From the NCBI GenBank assembly GCA_009741485.1, contig CM019217.1, forward strand, positions 30,661,586 to 30,725,585: a stretch of DNA of 64,000 bases. Direction: 5' to 3'. The notes beneath the pieces are model-generated. The model was not told where the DNA came from, made no database searches, and saw only the letters and a list, made by a program, of their open reading frames with translations. Shown in pieces: positions 40,101 through 53,000 of the stretch. The DNA comes from Malurus cyaneus samueli. Its lineage: Eukaryota > Chordata > Aves > Passeriformes > Maluridae. A program made the translations under genes and the position numbers. The stretch's first letter is position 1. Each line of letters opens with the position of its first letter.

Positions 40101-42999
40101 TTTATGGCGATATGACTGGTACTAGATGTATCAAACAGAACTGGCCTTGGCTCAGAAAAGAGCACTGCAGCAGTAAAAAGCTGGAGAAAGTGGACCTGCC
40201 TATTAATGGAACAGCAATGGATAAGTGTTTCTTTTATCTTGTTTATTTCTGAAGAGAAGCATAATGCCTCCCTTTGAGAGACCAAAGATCAGTGTTCAAC
40301 TTGTGCCAGATGCAGCCTGAGCTCTTTAGAGGTAGGTTAGAATTAGTCGGGGAGCAGGGCTGTATCTGCTGTATCCGAGCTGCTTTCACATTGCTGGACT
40401 GGGGGGGAAAAAAGTACTGAGAAATTGTTAATTAGCTGGTAATCCTCATCCAGCACATCCAGCAGAGACTGTCTTGTTGCTATCTAACATGCAGAAGTGT
40501 AAATATGGAGTTTCAGAAGACTTCATTGTAAAGATGCATTTCTACAAACTGTCATGCAGTGAATTATTCTGCACTGCATCTATTGCAGACTCAAAATTTC
40601 CCTTGCATAAACCATTAACCATTGTCTATTTTCTATGCATAAAGTTGCCCAGCTTTTTCATGCTCAATTATAGGGTTTTTTTATAGGTAGTAAGTTTTAA
40701 TCTTATATAAAAATAGTAGCACTTTAAATTATTATTCTCATTTTTATCCAGTTGCAGAGAGAATGATGAGAAAAATAAATCAATGTCTGATAATATGCTA
40801 TAAATCTTGGGGGATTTCTGGTGTGTTGAAGAGTGTCCTTGTAAAATAATGTTCTGATTGCACAGAGAAATGTCAACCTGGTTGAATTAGCTGAATAAAA
40901 GTGGCCAATAGATGTTAAGATAGTTATTCTTGAGGTCATCTTGAAAGCTGTGTTAGAAACAGGCCGCAGTCCCAGTATCACACTAAAATCCAAGAAAGTA
41001 GAGATTTAAATATGCCTTTCTTGTGTTTCTTGTAGTTTTTTTAAAAGGAAAGCACTGAAGGGTGGATTTTGACTTCAACGTCTACTATAAGATATTGATA
41101 AATTATACTTTCTTAGTGTAACCATAGACCTGTCAGTCAGATAAAATTGCTGCTTTAGGCCCTAAGGTAAAAACAGTTGGTTTCTGTAAAGGACTTGAAA
41201 TATCCAATTAAAAACTATCAGATCAAAACATAAGTAGGTGTAACACGTGGTGGACAGCAGCAGAGTACTGTTGGTGTTACATGAACGCAGACAACTTATG
41301 AAGGCAAAAGGTGCAAACTTTTGGTGTCCAGCTAAGGATAGGAATGAGGTCTCCTCTCCTTGCCTCTGTAGCACTGTCCTGCTGTGGGTTTACCTACATA
41401 TGCCAACCTTTTTTTCTAAACCACTATGTTTATAACTGATGGTGAAAAGAATGAAAACCCTAAATGTTTCTACTCAAACATCATTATCAAATCAGAACCT
41501 CTTTTTTCTGATCTTAAAAAATCATGCCTACAGAGATGAAATCTTCGCATTGTTTCCCCTAGCAAATACTCTCTTTGAAGTAACTTCACAGCAAACCTGA
41601 GTGCTCTCTTTGTGCATCACATTCTTCAATCAGATAAGTAATTACAGAGCACTTTTAGCAAATATTTTCACATTTTTCAATAAGAAGATGTACAAACCCC
41701 TCTTGTTATTTTCTGTTCTGGCCATGGATCAGAGTATGTTTTGCACATAGCCATTGTAGTGCTGTAATATGTATGCAAGAAGAGTAAGGTTTACATGATT
41801 CTTGCTTCACAGTCTGGTTGTTTCCATTAAGCATTGAAAAGTGAAGATAAAGTAGTGCAAAATAAAAAAGGTGACTAATGCTGCAAAAGAAAAGGTTACA
41901 TTTTCTCACTACACATAGAATATTTTTGGCATTCAGAGTGACAGAAACAGGGTAGTAGATGTGGCCAAAATAAGATGTAACACACCTTCATACACTGAGA
42001 TGGGATCAAGCAGATGTAGACCATCACCATCTTGTTTGTAACACATTTTACCGAAACAGAAAATTATGATAAAATATCAAAATCTTTGTCCAGAGAAAGT
42101 GCTCTCTGTCCTGGAGATTTTCTTTCCTAGAATCCAAATTTAAAATATTTTCATGCATTGAGAAAATATATCTGCTCTCTAGCTCTGTCTATGAACCAAC
42201 TAATCATCTGTAATATACCCAACTAAATGTCCTCTCCCCATTTTTATGGTACCTAGACTTTTAGTTTCTTTACTCACAAATCACATCTTGCTAATTTTGC
42301 CTAAGTTTGGTTACAGCTTAATGCCGCAGTAATCTATCTGTTGAAGTTTTGAGCTGTTTCTCTTTTGGCAGTTCACAACCTTTTGTCTCAGGCTCTCCCC
42401 CAAAGCTCAAACTGCAGCTTGCAAACAGAGCTATCTGCACCAGATGTACACCTCAACAGAGATGACTGGCCTAATAGAATGAATTAATATGATCAGCTCC
42501 TAGGAAAACCAAGAATCTGCTACTATCTGAACTTCTAAATATTTTAGAATTGAATAATTCAGTTGAGGAAATGAAGAGCAATCAATATATGCATTTAAGT
42601 GAATACTAATGTTGGTAAAAACTACTATAACTATACTACATTTCTAGTTTGTTTTTTTTTTAATGTGAGGTTGGCTTTTATTTTGAACATTACAGGCAAT
42701 TTTTAGAGGATAGTTATGGTTCATTAGAGATCAGGAAGTAAGAAAGGTTGTATTTCGTAATTTTCTTAGTGAAAGATCAGTTATCTTATTTTCATGTTCT
42801 TAAATATATTTGTCCTTTACACTGTTATTTCCTGGTTATAAGTGAATTTATTAAAGGTTTTACTCCAGAGAGTTTCTACAGATGCAATTTTGTTTCTTTG
42901 TTATCAGAAAGACTTGAGAATAGATACTATTGAATACGTTTTTGAGTCTTTCTTAATCTTCTCTACTTCACTGTTAAGCACCTAGCCTATGTTTTGATT
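31131..42999. other. AT-rich non-coding DNA
   Basis: No gene recognised. It holds a 15-base T run (34073-34087), other short homopolymers and scattered short open frames without motifs. The frame at 35734-36051 (105 codons) begins just after an acceptor-like TTATTTAG but lacks a clear donor and resembles nothing known to me. I see no identifiable transposable element. Confidence 0.6.
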
Positions 43000-44290
43000 T
43001 TCTCTTTCTGCATTTAGTGAACCTTATCTTGTTTCCTTTTAAGTCACTGTGCTTTTTTGATCTTATCCCTAAGGGTCTTGAGCTGTTCCTTTATATTCAC
43101 GTTAAAACCCATAATCTTCTTTCCACTTTTTGTTTGATTCTTTTTGAATTTTCAGGTCACTGGAGAAATTCTGATGCCTCTACAATAGTTTCTTACTATT
43201 CTGCCATCCCTTGCTTCATTTGCAAATAACCTACCACTATGCATTAAATACCTTCTCTCTCAGCAACTTCCAGCAGTGTTGTACTCCTGCGCCCTTTAAA
43301 CATTTTTCTCTTCCCGGCAGTCTGTCTCCTGTATTCCAGGAAAAGGTGGAGTTTGCCTTCCCCCTCAACCTTTATTTTCCTGCTCTTTTACCTTCACACT
43401 TCATTAATTCTCACAGCTTTTCAGTAATCTTTCACAATTTCATTTTCTGATTGTACCTTTTGTTTACATCTTCTATCATTTTAGTTAGTTGAAACATGAT
43501 CCAAAAAGGGAGCATCCTTTAATCTCTAAAATAAAAACTACCTGCAAAATATTCCATGCATTACTGTGTCATCTTACTTTGCCCTTTAGATATCTCTGAA
43601 AACTTAAAATCTCCTTTTGTTGCAAGGCTTTAATTTAAAAAAAAAGTTAACCCATTTGTCTTCTGGCTCATGTGGACTATGTGAATTCCTCTATAATAAT
43701 AAAAGAATAAAAGAATCTAACACAATTCTCTCCTTTCCATGAACTTGTGTAAAAGTACACCTTTAGCGCATGGTATTCCTTTCTCTCTTGTTCTTACACC
43801 TGTCATTCCTAAGGAGATTGCATCTCTATATCAGTAATGAACCTCTGTGGTTTTGCTCAGTAACTTTCTAGGATGACTTTTTGATTATGTTTTGGCTGTG
43901 TTTTAACAAATAGTTCTCTCTACATACTCCCATATTGGGACAGCTGTGTAAAAACATCCCAAAGGCTGATCTCTCACTTGATTGTCTCATGTTTTGATTC
44001 ACCTCTGCCTAAATTTAGAAAAAAATGGTGTTTTGTGTTTGACTTTCTTTCTCCCTCTCCTCACTTCTGACATTTTTTTCACAGATTTTTGAAATATCTT
44101 CTCTGTGTGCATCACAGCCTTTAAACCTTTTTTGCTGCCTCCTTTATGTAATGCCACGCCAGACACCACGACATCTATTTACTCTCATTAGTTGTCTGAA
44201 ATGTTCATCTCTGAGTCGTGTGTCCCCATTGGCCTCTGTGATTTCTATCATCTTTGCTGTCTCCCATTCCACTGCCTGCTCTCTGGTGCT
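43000..44290. other. Pyrimidine-rich non-coding block
   Basis: The plus strand is strongly enriched in C and T over about 1.3 kb, compositionally like the block at 30650-31130. There is no recognisable coding domain. It may be another old LINE remnant, or a simple strand-composition bias such as that seen in transcribed introns. Confidence 0.3.
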
Positions 44291-47200
44291 CGAAGTCTTT
44301 TACACTGCACAGGATTTGATGTAGCAGTACCAGGTGCATCTAAATAAGGAACGTGGTGAAGTAATCCAGAGGAAGGGGATACCTTGCTTATCTTTCTGAA
44401 ATAGCTTTTTTATTTTGGGTACAAGCAGGAGCATGTTCCTGAAACAATGTGTTTTCCGCACTTTTAGGTAGCCAAGGTCAGGACCTTCCAAAAGACCTCT
44501 AGGTAATGATTTTTCTTTGTAAATGATCTTCGGTGCCAGTACAGGCAAGAAGTGATCCAGGATTGATGTTCTTATTTTAGACTGTTCCACATGTGGGCAC
44601 TTTTTCTTTCAAGAGGTAATAATAGAAAACTAAGAATAGAATGAGTCAGAACAAAATTAAAATATAACCTTGACTTTCTCGCCTCTTAGTCCTTCCAGAA
44701 ATCACATGTGGATTGTACAAATTGCTGGGTGTTTTGTACATTCATTTATTTTGAGTCCTTTTTGGGAAGCAGAAGTCATTATGTCTTTGCTGTTGCAGAG
44801 ACAGGCAGCTGAGTCCTACCCTTGAAGTACTGGAATAAGCAGAACCTCAGGAGAGAAAATACCTCTGGGACAGGATAATTATAGGATTTGTAATATGCCT
44901 TCCTTCCCTTTCTATATTCAATTTCTATTTATCGCAATGTTTAGCCACTGGTCTTATAGAGTCCTGTATTGGGTGCAATAAAACAGATAGACGTGGGCCA
45001 AGAAGAGCAGAATTTTAGAATGCATAATTCTGTAGCTGTACAATTTTCTCAGTTTTTTGTGTTTTTAAGGCTTTTTTTTTTTTAAGGCTTTTTTTTTCCA
45101 CTGAGTATGCCACATCAATGCATTTTTAATTACAATGAAATAAGATTTTCTGGTTATTTTCTAATGTATAGTGCCATATTTGATTAGATATTGTTTGGCA
45201 ATGTTTACATTACTGTGGTCACGTGTTATTCCCACTGTTAAAGTTGTGTAGCAAACTCTGTACTTTCAATCTTAATTTCACAAGCCTCTCTTTTTTCAGG
45301 TATGTAACCTGATCACAATACTTTTCTTCAGGCAAAATATTCTCTCACATTCTCACTACAAATCCTTCTATTTATTTTAATTAAAATAAAACATCCATTT
45401 AATTATTAAATGTTTTTATATGAACCATATCAAACTAGAGATAAACAATTCTTGCTTTTTTAGAAGCTTTTGTAATTTTGCAAAGGTCAGTAAAAAAAGG
45501 AAAAAAAAAAAGAAAGGTGTTGAAATGAGTAATTTAAACAGATTCAACAGATATTTTAACATTTGCCATTATTTTTGTATTTATAATGCATTGTCTTGTG
45601 CTGATTGGACATTAAAACTTACATTTTTAATATATTATTGTACTGCTATTCAGGCTAAATTTGATGACATAATTTGACCCGTACAGGAACCAACTTTTCT
45701 AGGGCATTTCAGAAGTTTTCTCAGCTATCTGAAAGTTTATGATGCAGTTTAAGGTGAGTAAATATATTCAAGAATCAGACCCTGGAAGCATCCATTACGA
45801 CTGAAGCCCCGCTCTTCAGCCACAAACACGAGACTCCTACAAGAGAGATAGATGACTGTATATTTTATTCCTAACTATCCAGTGGCAATCATGCAGAGCA
45901 GCACCTGGGGTATTATTCGCCTCTGTTACTTGCCCTGGGTATTGCCTGCTTACAGAGAAACCCATTTCCCAAGAGTGGCAGTGTCCAGTTCCTAATTGCC
46001 AGTAATGCCTTAGCTCCTTGTACTTGTTTCAACCCAGATGCAGTCAACATTACTGCCTGTGTTGGAAGTATTATAAAATCTCCACTATAATTCCTCTTTA
46101 ATTAGCATCCTGTAATCTAAAATTGCTTCAACCTTTTTTTTCACTAAATCCCCTCTGNNNNNCTGCAGATCCAAAGATTTCAGTAACTAAGGGTTAAACC
46201 GCCTCTAGTTGTTTTTATGATACTTTGACCCTCTTTAAATAGCTTATTCAAAAGGATAGAAAAGCTCAATGGGCTCCTGGAAGAGGGCAGTAATATCAGT
46301 GTTTGTGTTCTCAGGGTTTTTCTTTCTCTGGAGCATAATGGTTGAACTGAGTCTTGCAGTGAAGAGCAAGCCCACTGTGCTAATGGCAATAAACTTAAAA
46401 ACAGTGAGAGGCTTGTTCACTCAGGTTCAACGTGTGAATAGCTCAGCACAGCTCTAATTAGGACCCCGGTTCTCAATAGGTAATTAAATACCAGTGTGGT
46501 TATCCAAGTGAAGGGATTAAGGTGAAAATGCACCATTCATATATGACAATACAAAGTTCTGCATTTCTGTTGGTTGACTGGCATTAGAGTGAACTCTGTC
46601 AGAAATACCTTAAAATGTGCCTGTGTGAGACAGAAAGCTGAAATGTAGCCCACTGTCTGCAAGGAATCTCTCATGGCAGCCACTGAATAAGCTGATGTTT
46701 TGTCTTTAAGGAAGATATTCCTTAGCCTCTGGAAAAATGAGCATAAATTAGTACCATCACTTCAGCTGATATCTTATCTGTTTTGACAACCCTCCCTCAC
46801 TTCCTCACCCTCAATTATTTCATGGACAGCTCAACTCACAATATGATATGGGACACATATATTTGTACTTTAAGGACTGTTATTCAGATAGAAGGGAATG
46901 TTTAATTTTAGTAATCTAATCACCTAAGGCAGGTACCTTGGATTCACATATTTTATGAGGTTTTAAACCTGTGCAATACCTTTGGCTATGCCTACCAATT
47001 TCTTTGAAGTTTCACTGCTTCCCAAGGCTAAACCCCAGCTAATTTTTTCCTCTTCACATAAATATTTCAGCATTTCAAAGTTTTTTAAAAATCTTTTTAG
47101 ACATTTCATTTGTATTACTACTTTCTGACAATGCTCATATTGACACAGAAATATAGTTCAGACAAATGCTGCAGAATATAAGGCTAGCAAAGTCCAGGAA

Positions 47201-48589
47201 AAAAATTCAAATGCAAGGATCACTTTCAAAATTTTAGAACTAGGCAGTAGCAAGTATTTCTTACTACTCTCCAAAACAGGACTGCATATGTCCTTAAAGG
47301 ATACAAAGCTGTTTGTGCTCTATGCCAGAATAAAGGCTAATTGATTTTCCTGGTTTTACTGAAAATTAGGAAGGAGAATGGAATTTCATAGGTGCCAAAA
47401 AGTGATTGCTAAGGGCAGAGGAAAACCTGAAAGAATTCATTGCCTCAGGCAGTACATTCTCCCAGATGTGTTGATGTGCCCTTACTTTTAGTCTTTCCAC
47501 TTGTCTGTATGAAAAGCAAACATCATATTTCTACAGAACCTTCACTCCATTTTCTTCTGTTCTCTGAAAAAATTCAGTTACCATAAATCTCACTTTTTTT
47601 TCTTTCTGTCTCAGTATGTAGGCTAGATGAGACAGTGCCTAAGGTTTTTTTTCCCCAACGTTTTCAAGATCTAGACTTCATTAATTTCAAGAACAGAAAG
47701 GGTTATTGTAACCCAACCTGATTTTTTTTTTTGTTATGCTGGCATTCCTGTTTCCAAGTTCATTTAATAATTCTTTGTAAAGGGTTACTGATACTGTAAA
47801 AAGTACCCTACTGAAATCATACCTGACTGCTGCCTAATCCCTCTTTTTAAAGATTTCTGTACATGTTCTACTGTAAGCTAAAATTAATTAACAAATGTTT
47901 CAAAAATGTGTTTACTCTGTGAGTGTAAATCTGTGTTAGTATTGAGTATAGATTTTTTCCCTATATGATTAAAAAGTAATGGAGTATGTGATTTTATTTA
48001 AATTCTGCAAGAGAGAAATTATACTGTCTTCCCTCTTTTGTGAGCTGATCATGTCAAACTTCTAGATCAAGTGTTTTCATTCCTACAATTTCTAATTCCT
48101 ACAAGTGTATAATAGACTACAATCACCAATTATTTCATTATTTTGTAACATACACATTGTTAAAATGATTACTTCATCAATCTCATGCCACATAATTAAT
48201 CAAATGTAATGGACCAAATCAATCCACATTTCATTAATTTGGTAGAAGTTGTTGCTTGAAGAATGATCTTTTAATATAGGCTGGAATGGGATCTCCTGGT
48301 TTTTGACCATAGTTTGATACTGTTCATTTCTTAATTCTTCAGGAAAATCTGTTGATAAACAGCTGACATAATGTGATGAAGCCATCTCAATATCCAACAG
48401 AAAAAAACCCTGCCTATGTTGTCCAAACAACATTTTGGAAAATGAATAATGTGTCTGGATTTGAACTTGCAAATATCTTTGGCACATTTAGTTTTAGTAT
48501 CGAGACCTTTGATGTAAACATTAGGAAAGGTGATTAAAGGCTCATCACAGCACAGAAGAATACAAAGAACAGCTGATAGGAAAACCTTA
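44291..48589. other. AT-rich non-coding DNA
   Basis: No gene recognised. Holds a T-rich near-tandem repeat with the core TTTTAAGGCTTTTTTT (about 45064-45098) and a five-base N run at 46158-46162. Open frames are short and without motifs. Confidence 0.6.
46158..46162. other. 5-base run of N
   Basis: Five N residues separate CCCCTCTG from CTGCAGAT. The missing length is unknown. Confidence 0.98.
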
Positions 48590-50040
48590 GTTATACAGCC
48601 CCTCTCTCAATTGCTCCTCCCAGGGCTGCTCCAGAGGAGCCTCAGTCCCAAGGCTTGGGGTGATACCCATGAAGAGGAATAATCAGAAAACCTCTCTGGT
48701 TCACCTTTTGAACTGAGAGACTTGGCAATCCTTGGACAGAGGTATGGCACTAATTATGGGATGCAGGAAAAAACACCTTGGTATTGTAGAACATTTCTTA
48801 TAGGCTATTTAGGGGAAGCACCAAAAGTGGGGAAAGGGAGGGATCAAGGTTGTTTGAAAAGGAAATGGAAGGGAAAAAGAAAGGGGAAAAGATGATAAAA
48901 GGGATTGATTGCATGTAAGCTAAGGGACTGGAGGGCCCATGGGCTAGCTATGCAGTCTGTGAGAGACTGGAGGAGATGGCTGGCTCAAAACATTTCAGGT
49001 GCAGGTGTGGGGAAAGGGGAAGGTTGAGCCTTGTCTTTAGTAAGGTGATGTACTGCTCCAAACACCCCACACCTCCCTGGGGTGAATCGAGACCCACAGG
49101 AGCTGCCAATCCCTGGAGCACCAGAGGCCGTGCTCCATGCCTGCCCCTGGAGCCCCCTATCCCAGCTCCTGAGTGGATGATTGGAAGTCCCCCCTGGGGG
49201 AAGGGCTCAGGAAGGCCAAAGGGTACTCAAATCATGAGATATGTCTTGACCCTGCCTTCTCATGGAATTTTTATCAGCTGAAACACTGGTGGAACCAGGA
49301 GCAGGAAGTATATTTTCTCTCCTTTTCTTCTTCTAATTCCCTCTTCTTGAAGTATGAGTAGCTTAAAGTTGGATTGGCTCAAGCTGAATGGGCTAAGTTA
49401 ATGCTTTGTGAAATGCTTTGTGTTGATTGAACGTTGCTTCAAAATTTTGCCAAAGTTCCCTGGTTTTCTGTTGTTTTGACCTCGTGAGGAATATCTTTTT
49501 AGTATTTCTTCCTTGTGTCTGACTCAGGATACATTAAAATTAATTATCTCGTTCAAGAGCTTAAAGGTTGAGTGAGTTCTGGGCCTTACAGTGTCTGAGA
49601 GCAGGTGCTGGACAGACCTGTAGTGTGTGTACCACTGTGTGTGTGTGTGTTCGATCTGAGTTACAGCATCTGGGGGGGCTGTATCCTCTGGGGCTCACAT
49701 GTCCAGGAATCTACAGCTGGGAGGATGGGGACTCCAGGGAGGGATTTGTGCTCTAAAGGGCTTTCATCCTGAGCAGCAGAAAAAGTAACAGGACAAGGTC
49801 ATTAATGCTGCTTGTGCTGACTGTGTATGTGTCTGTGTTGACCTCTGCTGTTGGCTGTGCTTGTGCATACTTTTTTTTGCTGCTGAATTTGATAACCTAA
49901 AGTCCTTTTCTGTGCCTGGTGTGTGTGTGCATGTCTATTAGGAATTCAGTCTTGCCACTTGCTGGACCTGTGGAGATGGAGCTGTGTCAGCCTCGCCTCC
50001 ATTGGGCTACTGGGTTTTGAAGCTCCTAACAAATAAGGTT
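48590..50040 (+). mobile_element. Probable LTR-retroelement-derived block, family uncertain
   Basis: About 1.4 kb of GC-richer sequence with G-rich and C-rich patches, unlike the AT-rich DNA on both sides. Its middle (about 49,200-49,740) resembles a repeat I recall from songbird genomes: an AAACACTGGTGGAACCAGG stretch, a pyrimidine-rich patch, then TTAAAGGTTGAGTGAGTTC and a TG microsatellite (49634-49651). No coding domain is open. I could not find paired TG/CA termini or a target duplication, so the ends and the orientation are guesses. A host CpG-poor regulatory block is the alternative. Confidence 0.45.
49634..49651. repeat. TG dinucleotide microsatellite
   Basis: A short run of alternating T and G inside the GC-richer block. 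Slippage-prone, with no evident function. Confidence 0.85.
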
Positions 50041-53000
50041 CCTTTTTGAGGGGAAACTCTCCTTCATCTTTCTGTTTATTACACTTCACAATTCTGCATT
50101 CCTAATCTTGTGACTTCTGTACCAGCTATCTTCTTCAGGTAAATAGTCCTCTGCAGTTTTTGCAGAAGCCCAGAGGGAATAGCTTCATGAATGTGACACT
50201 TAAACCAAGTGTTAGATTAATCAGGGGAAGATGTTATACTTGGTCTTTTCACTTATTTGAGATTTTAGGATAAATGTTCCTCTTTGCAGTAACTCTGTCC
50301 TGAGCCTTAAACAGTTAACTTCAATTTGCTTGTGAAAGAAGGGCCAGATCTAAAGTCTCAAAGAGCAATGTAGGCAATATCTGCATATTGTCTATTTTTA
50401 ATGTGCACTAGTTACCCAAGAACAATTGAGCTTCTTCCGTTATTTTACGAGTTAGGCAGATTACTAAATGAGTATAAGTAAGTGTTATATAACTGTGCTG
50501 TATTCTTACATGGAAGACAACTCTGAATGAAATATGGATTTTTTAAAAAAAATGAAAGGATGGTGGTGGGGAGTGGGGGACAAGATGGTGCAGTCTAGTT
50601 TGGTTGTTTCCTGTTAAATATGGTAACAAAGACTAAGAACCATCCCTTTGTTGTTTCTCCTGTTTCTGCTGAAGACTAATTACACAAAGGACACATTCTC
50701 CTCCTCCTCACGTTACTTGAAATAAATGACACTAAATCAGACAAATGCAGGTTCTGTGGCTCAGCAGGCGATAATTGAACCCTTACATATTCGCAGTGCC
50801 CTTGTGCACATTTGCTCTGGGCACAACTCCATTTCAGAATTCAATTTTTTCCCAATTTTAAAAAAACAACTTGCATTACAAGCTAGCCATGTAATTTGAA
50901 ATTACATGTGATGGATGCTAAATGGAATCTGATTAAATATGAAGAACATGAGTTCAGCTGAGGAGTAGTAATAGTGAAGAGAGTAAAACTGAAGTGGAAA
51001 CTCAGAAGGCATAAACTAAAAACCATGGTAGGTACCTACAGCCCAATCCCCAAAATGAGATAAAAATTGACCAAGAAATACTTTTGGACACGTGAATATA
51101 TCTGAATAAAATAATAACAATGCTCCTCCATGCTTAGAATCTCTCAATCTCTGCCAACTTCAGCATACGTTGAATTTTATCTACCTGCTCTTCCTGACAG
51201 TCTTCCTGCTTCTTTTTGTTCATTGTAGTACTTTCATATTTTGTCCTTTTCACTCTTCAAGTGTAAATGTGAACCATTATTTCTAATACTGTCTCTGCAA
51301 TTCTACTGAAGAGAAGAAAAGATAATATCTAAGAATAGTTGCATTCTTATATATAGATATTGCTGATCCATGAAAAGGGTAAATAAATAATTTATTACTG
51401 GTTTGCACAAAAGTTTCAGTATAGTTACAATCAGGTTTTATTATTAGAGCATTTGGAACATTTTGCACTCAAACAGTTGTTTTAATTCCTTTTATATTAA
51501 AAGGCAACCAAGAAAACAATCTGTGTCAAAATAAACTGATTCAGAGCAGAGAAAATTGTTACTAGGATTGCAGAGTAAGTCACTTGCTGAGTTCTTTTGC
51601 TATCCTTATGGACTGTTTTTTTTTTCTCCTTCATCTATGAGAGGCAAAGAATGTAATGCAAATTTCTATTTTATGTGGCTTGCTGAGAAGATCTGAGCCA
51701 ACTGCTTTATTTGCTGTTTTCCAGTAGGGAAATATCAACCCTAATTTGTCAGATTTTTGATAGACTATCTGAACATCTGATTATGTGTATAATGTCCTGG
51801 ATCTAATGAGGCTCATTCAGTGCTTTAGAGTGCAATTATTCACTCCTTGATTGGCATATAACTGTCTTGAGTTGAAAATCTGAGGCATCATTACATGATT
51901 TCCCAAATTATGCACTTCAACGTATCTCTGCTGTACATATTCCATGCCACATGAATAATTTCTATATGTGCCAAGGAGTGTTTTGGCTACACTTATCCAA
52001 ACAATATTGGCTGCCTCTATGCTATGATATGAAATGGCTTTATCCCTTGTAAGGAGCACGAGCAGAACTATTCCTTTGCTACTTCTCCACACAGACTGGC
52101 TTTCACTGCATTAGATACAATCCCCTCTTTATTTTTTTTCCTTTTTTCCCTTTTTTCCCCCTGCAAGAGGGACTGAGAGACTCTTTGCCTCTGAAAAGGG
52201 CTTCACAAAATCTAATATTAGCCTCCTGGGAAAAAATCCAGCTAGCTCTCCCTGCTAGGTAGTAATGAATGCCAGAGCACAACTACCTGTCTCACAAGTG
52301 ATATGACAAAGGCACAGAATTGGGCAGACAGATTTGTCATTTGAAAACTATCATTAGGAGAGAGATTGACCACTTCTGCTCATACTTTAACACTTAGTTT
52401 GCATTTTCTTCACTTTTAATTGATAAGGAAGAGCTCATGGAATGATCAAGTTTGTTGAAGGAACCAAGTATAAGGTTTCAAGTGCATTGTCAAAAAAATC
52501 CTTTATCAACATTCAAAGATGCCTTTTACCTGAAAGCTTATGTATGCCATGAGTTTCTAAACAGGTAGTCCTCAAGCACTTCACAGTGAATAGGCTGAGG
52601 CAAAAACAAAGTATCAGATCAGTTGGAAAAGAGAGTGAACACATTTTTGTCTACTGTAATAGATTTGTCTGAAGATCTTGTTTATCAGGATCACAGAGCT
52701 ATGCTGCAGAAGGTATTGACATTAATATGAAAAAGCCCTCACACTAAAATACTATCCTTCTTATTGGTTCTGTGTTGATCAGAAATGCGTTTCAAAAAGA
52801 TCTGGGTTCTGTTTTTTATTTCCATGGTAGTCAGCAGCCACAGAAAGAAATTATGTTTTCCAGAGGCAGTTCTCTTAGGAAAGAAGAGACAATCCCTATA
52901 AAGTGAAGCCATACCATGAAAAGCTGATGATGTCCTAATTAAAAGGAACAGAATGGAAAAATCCTGTTTATAGCCCAGGAGAAATCTGACAGGCTGAAGG

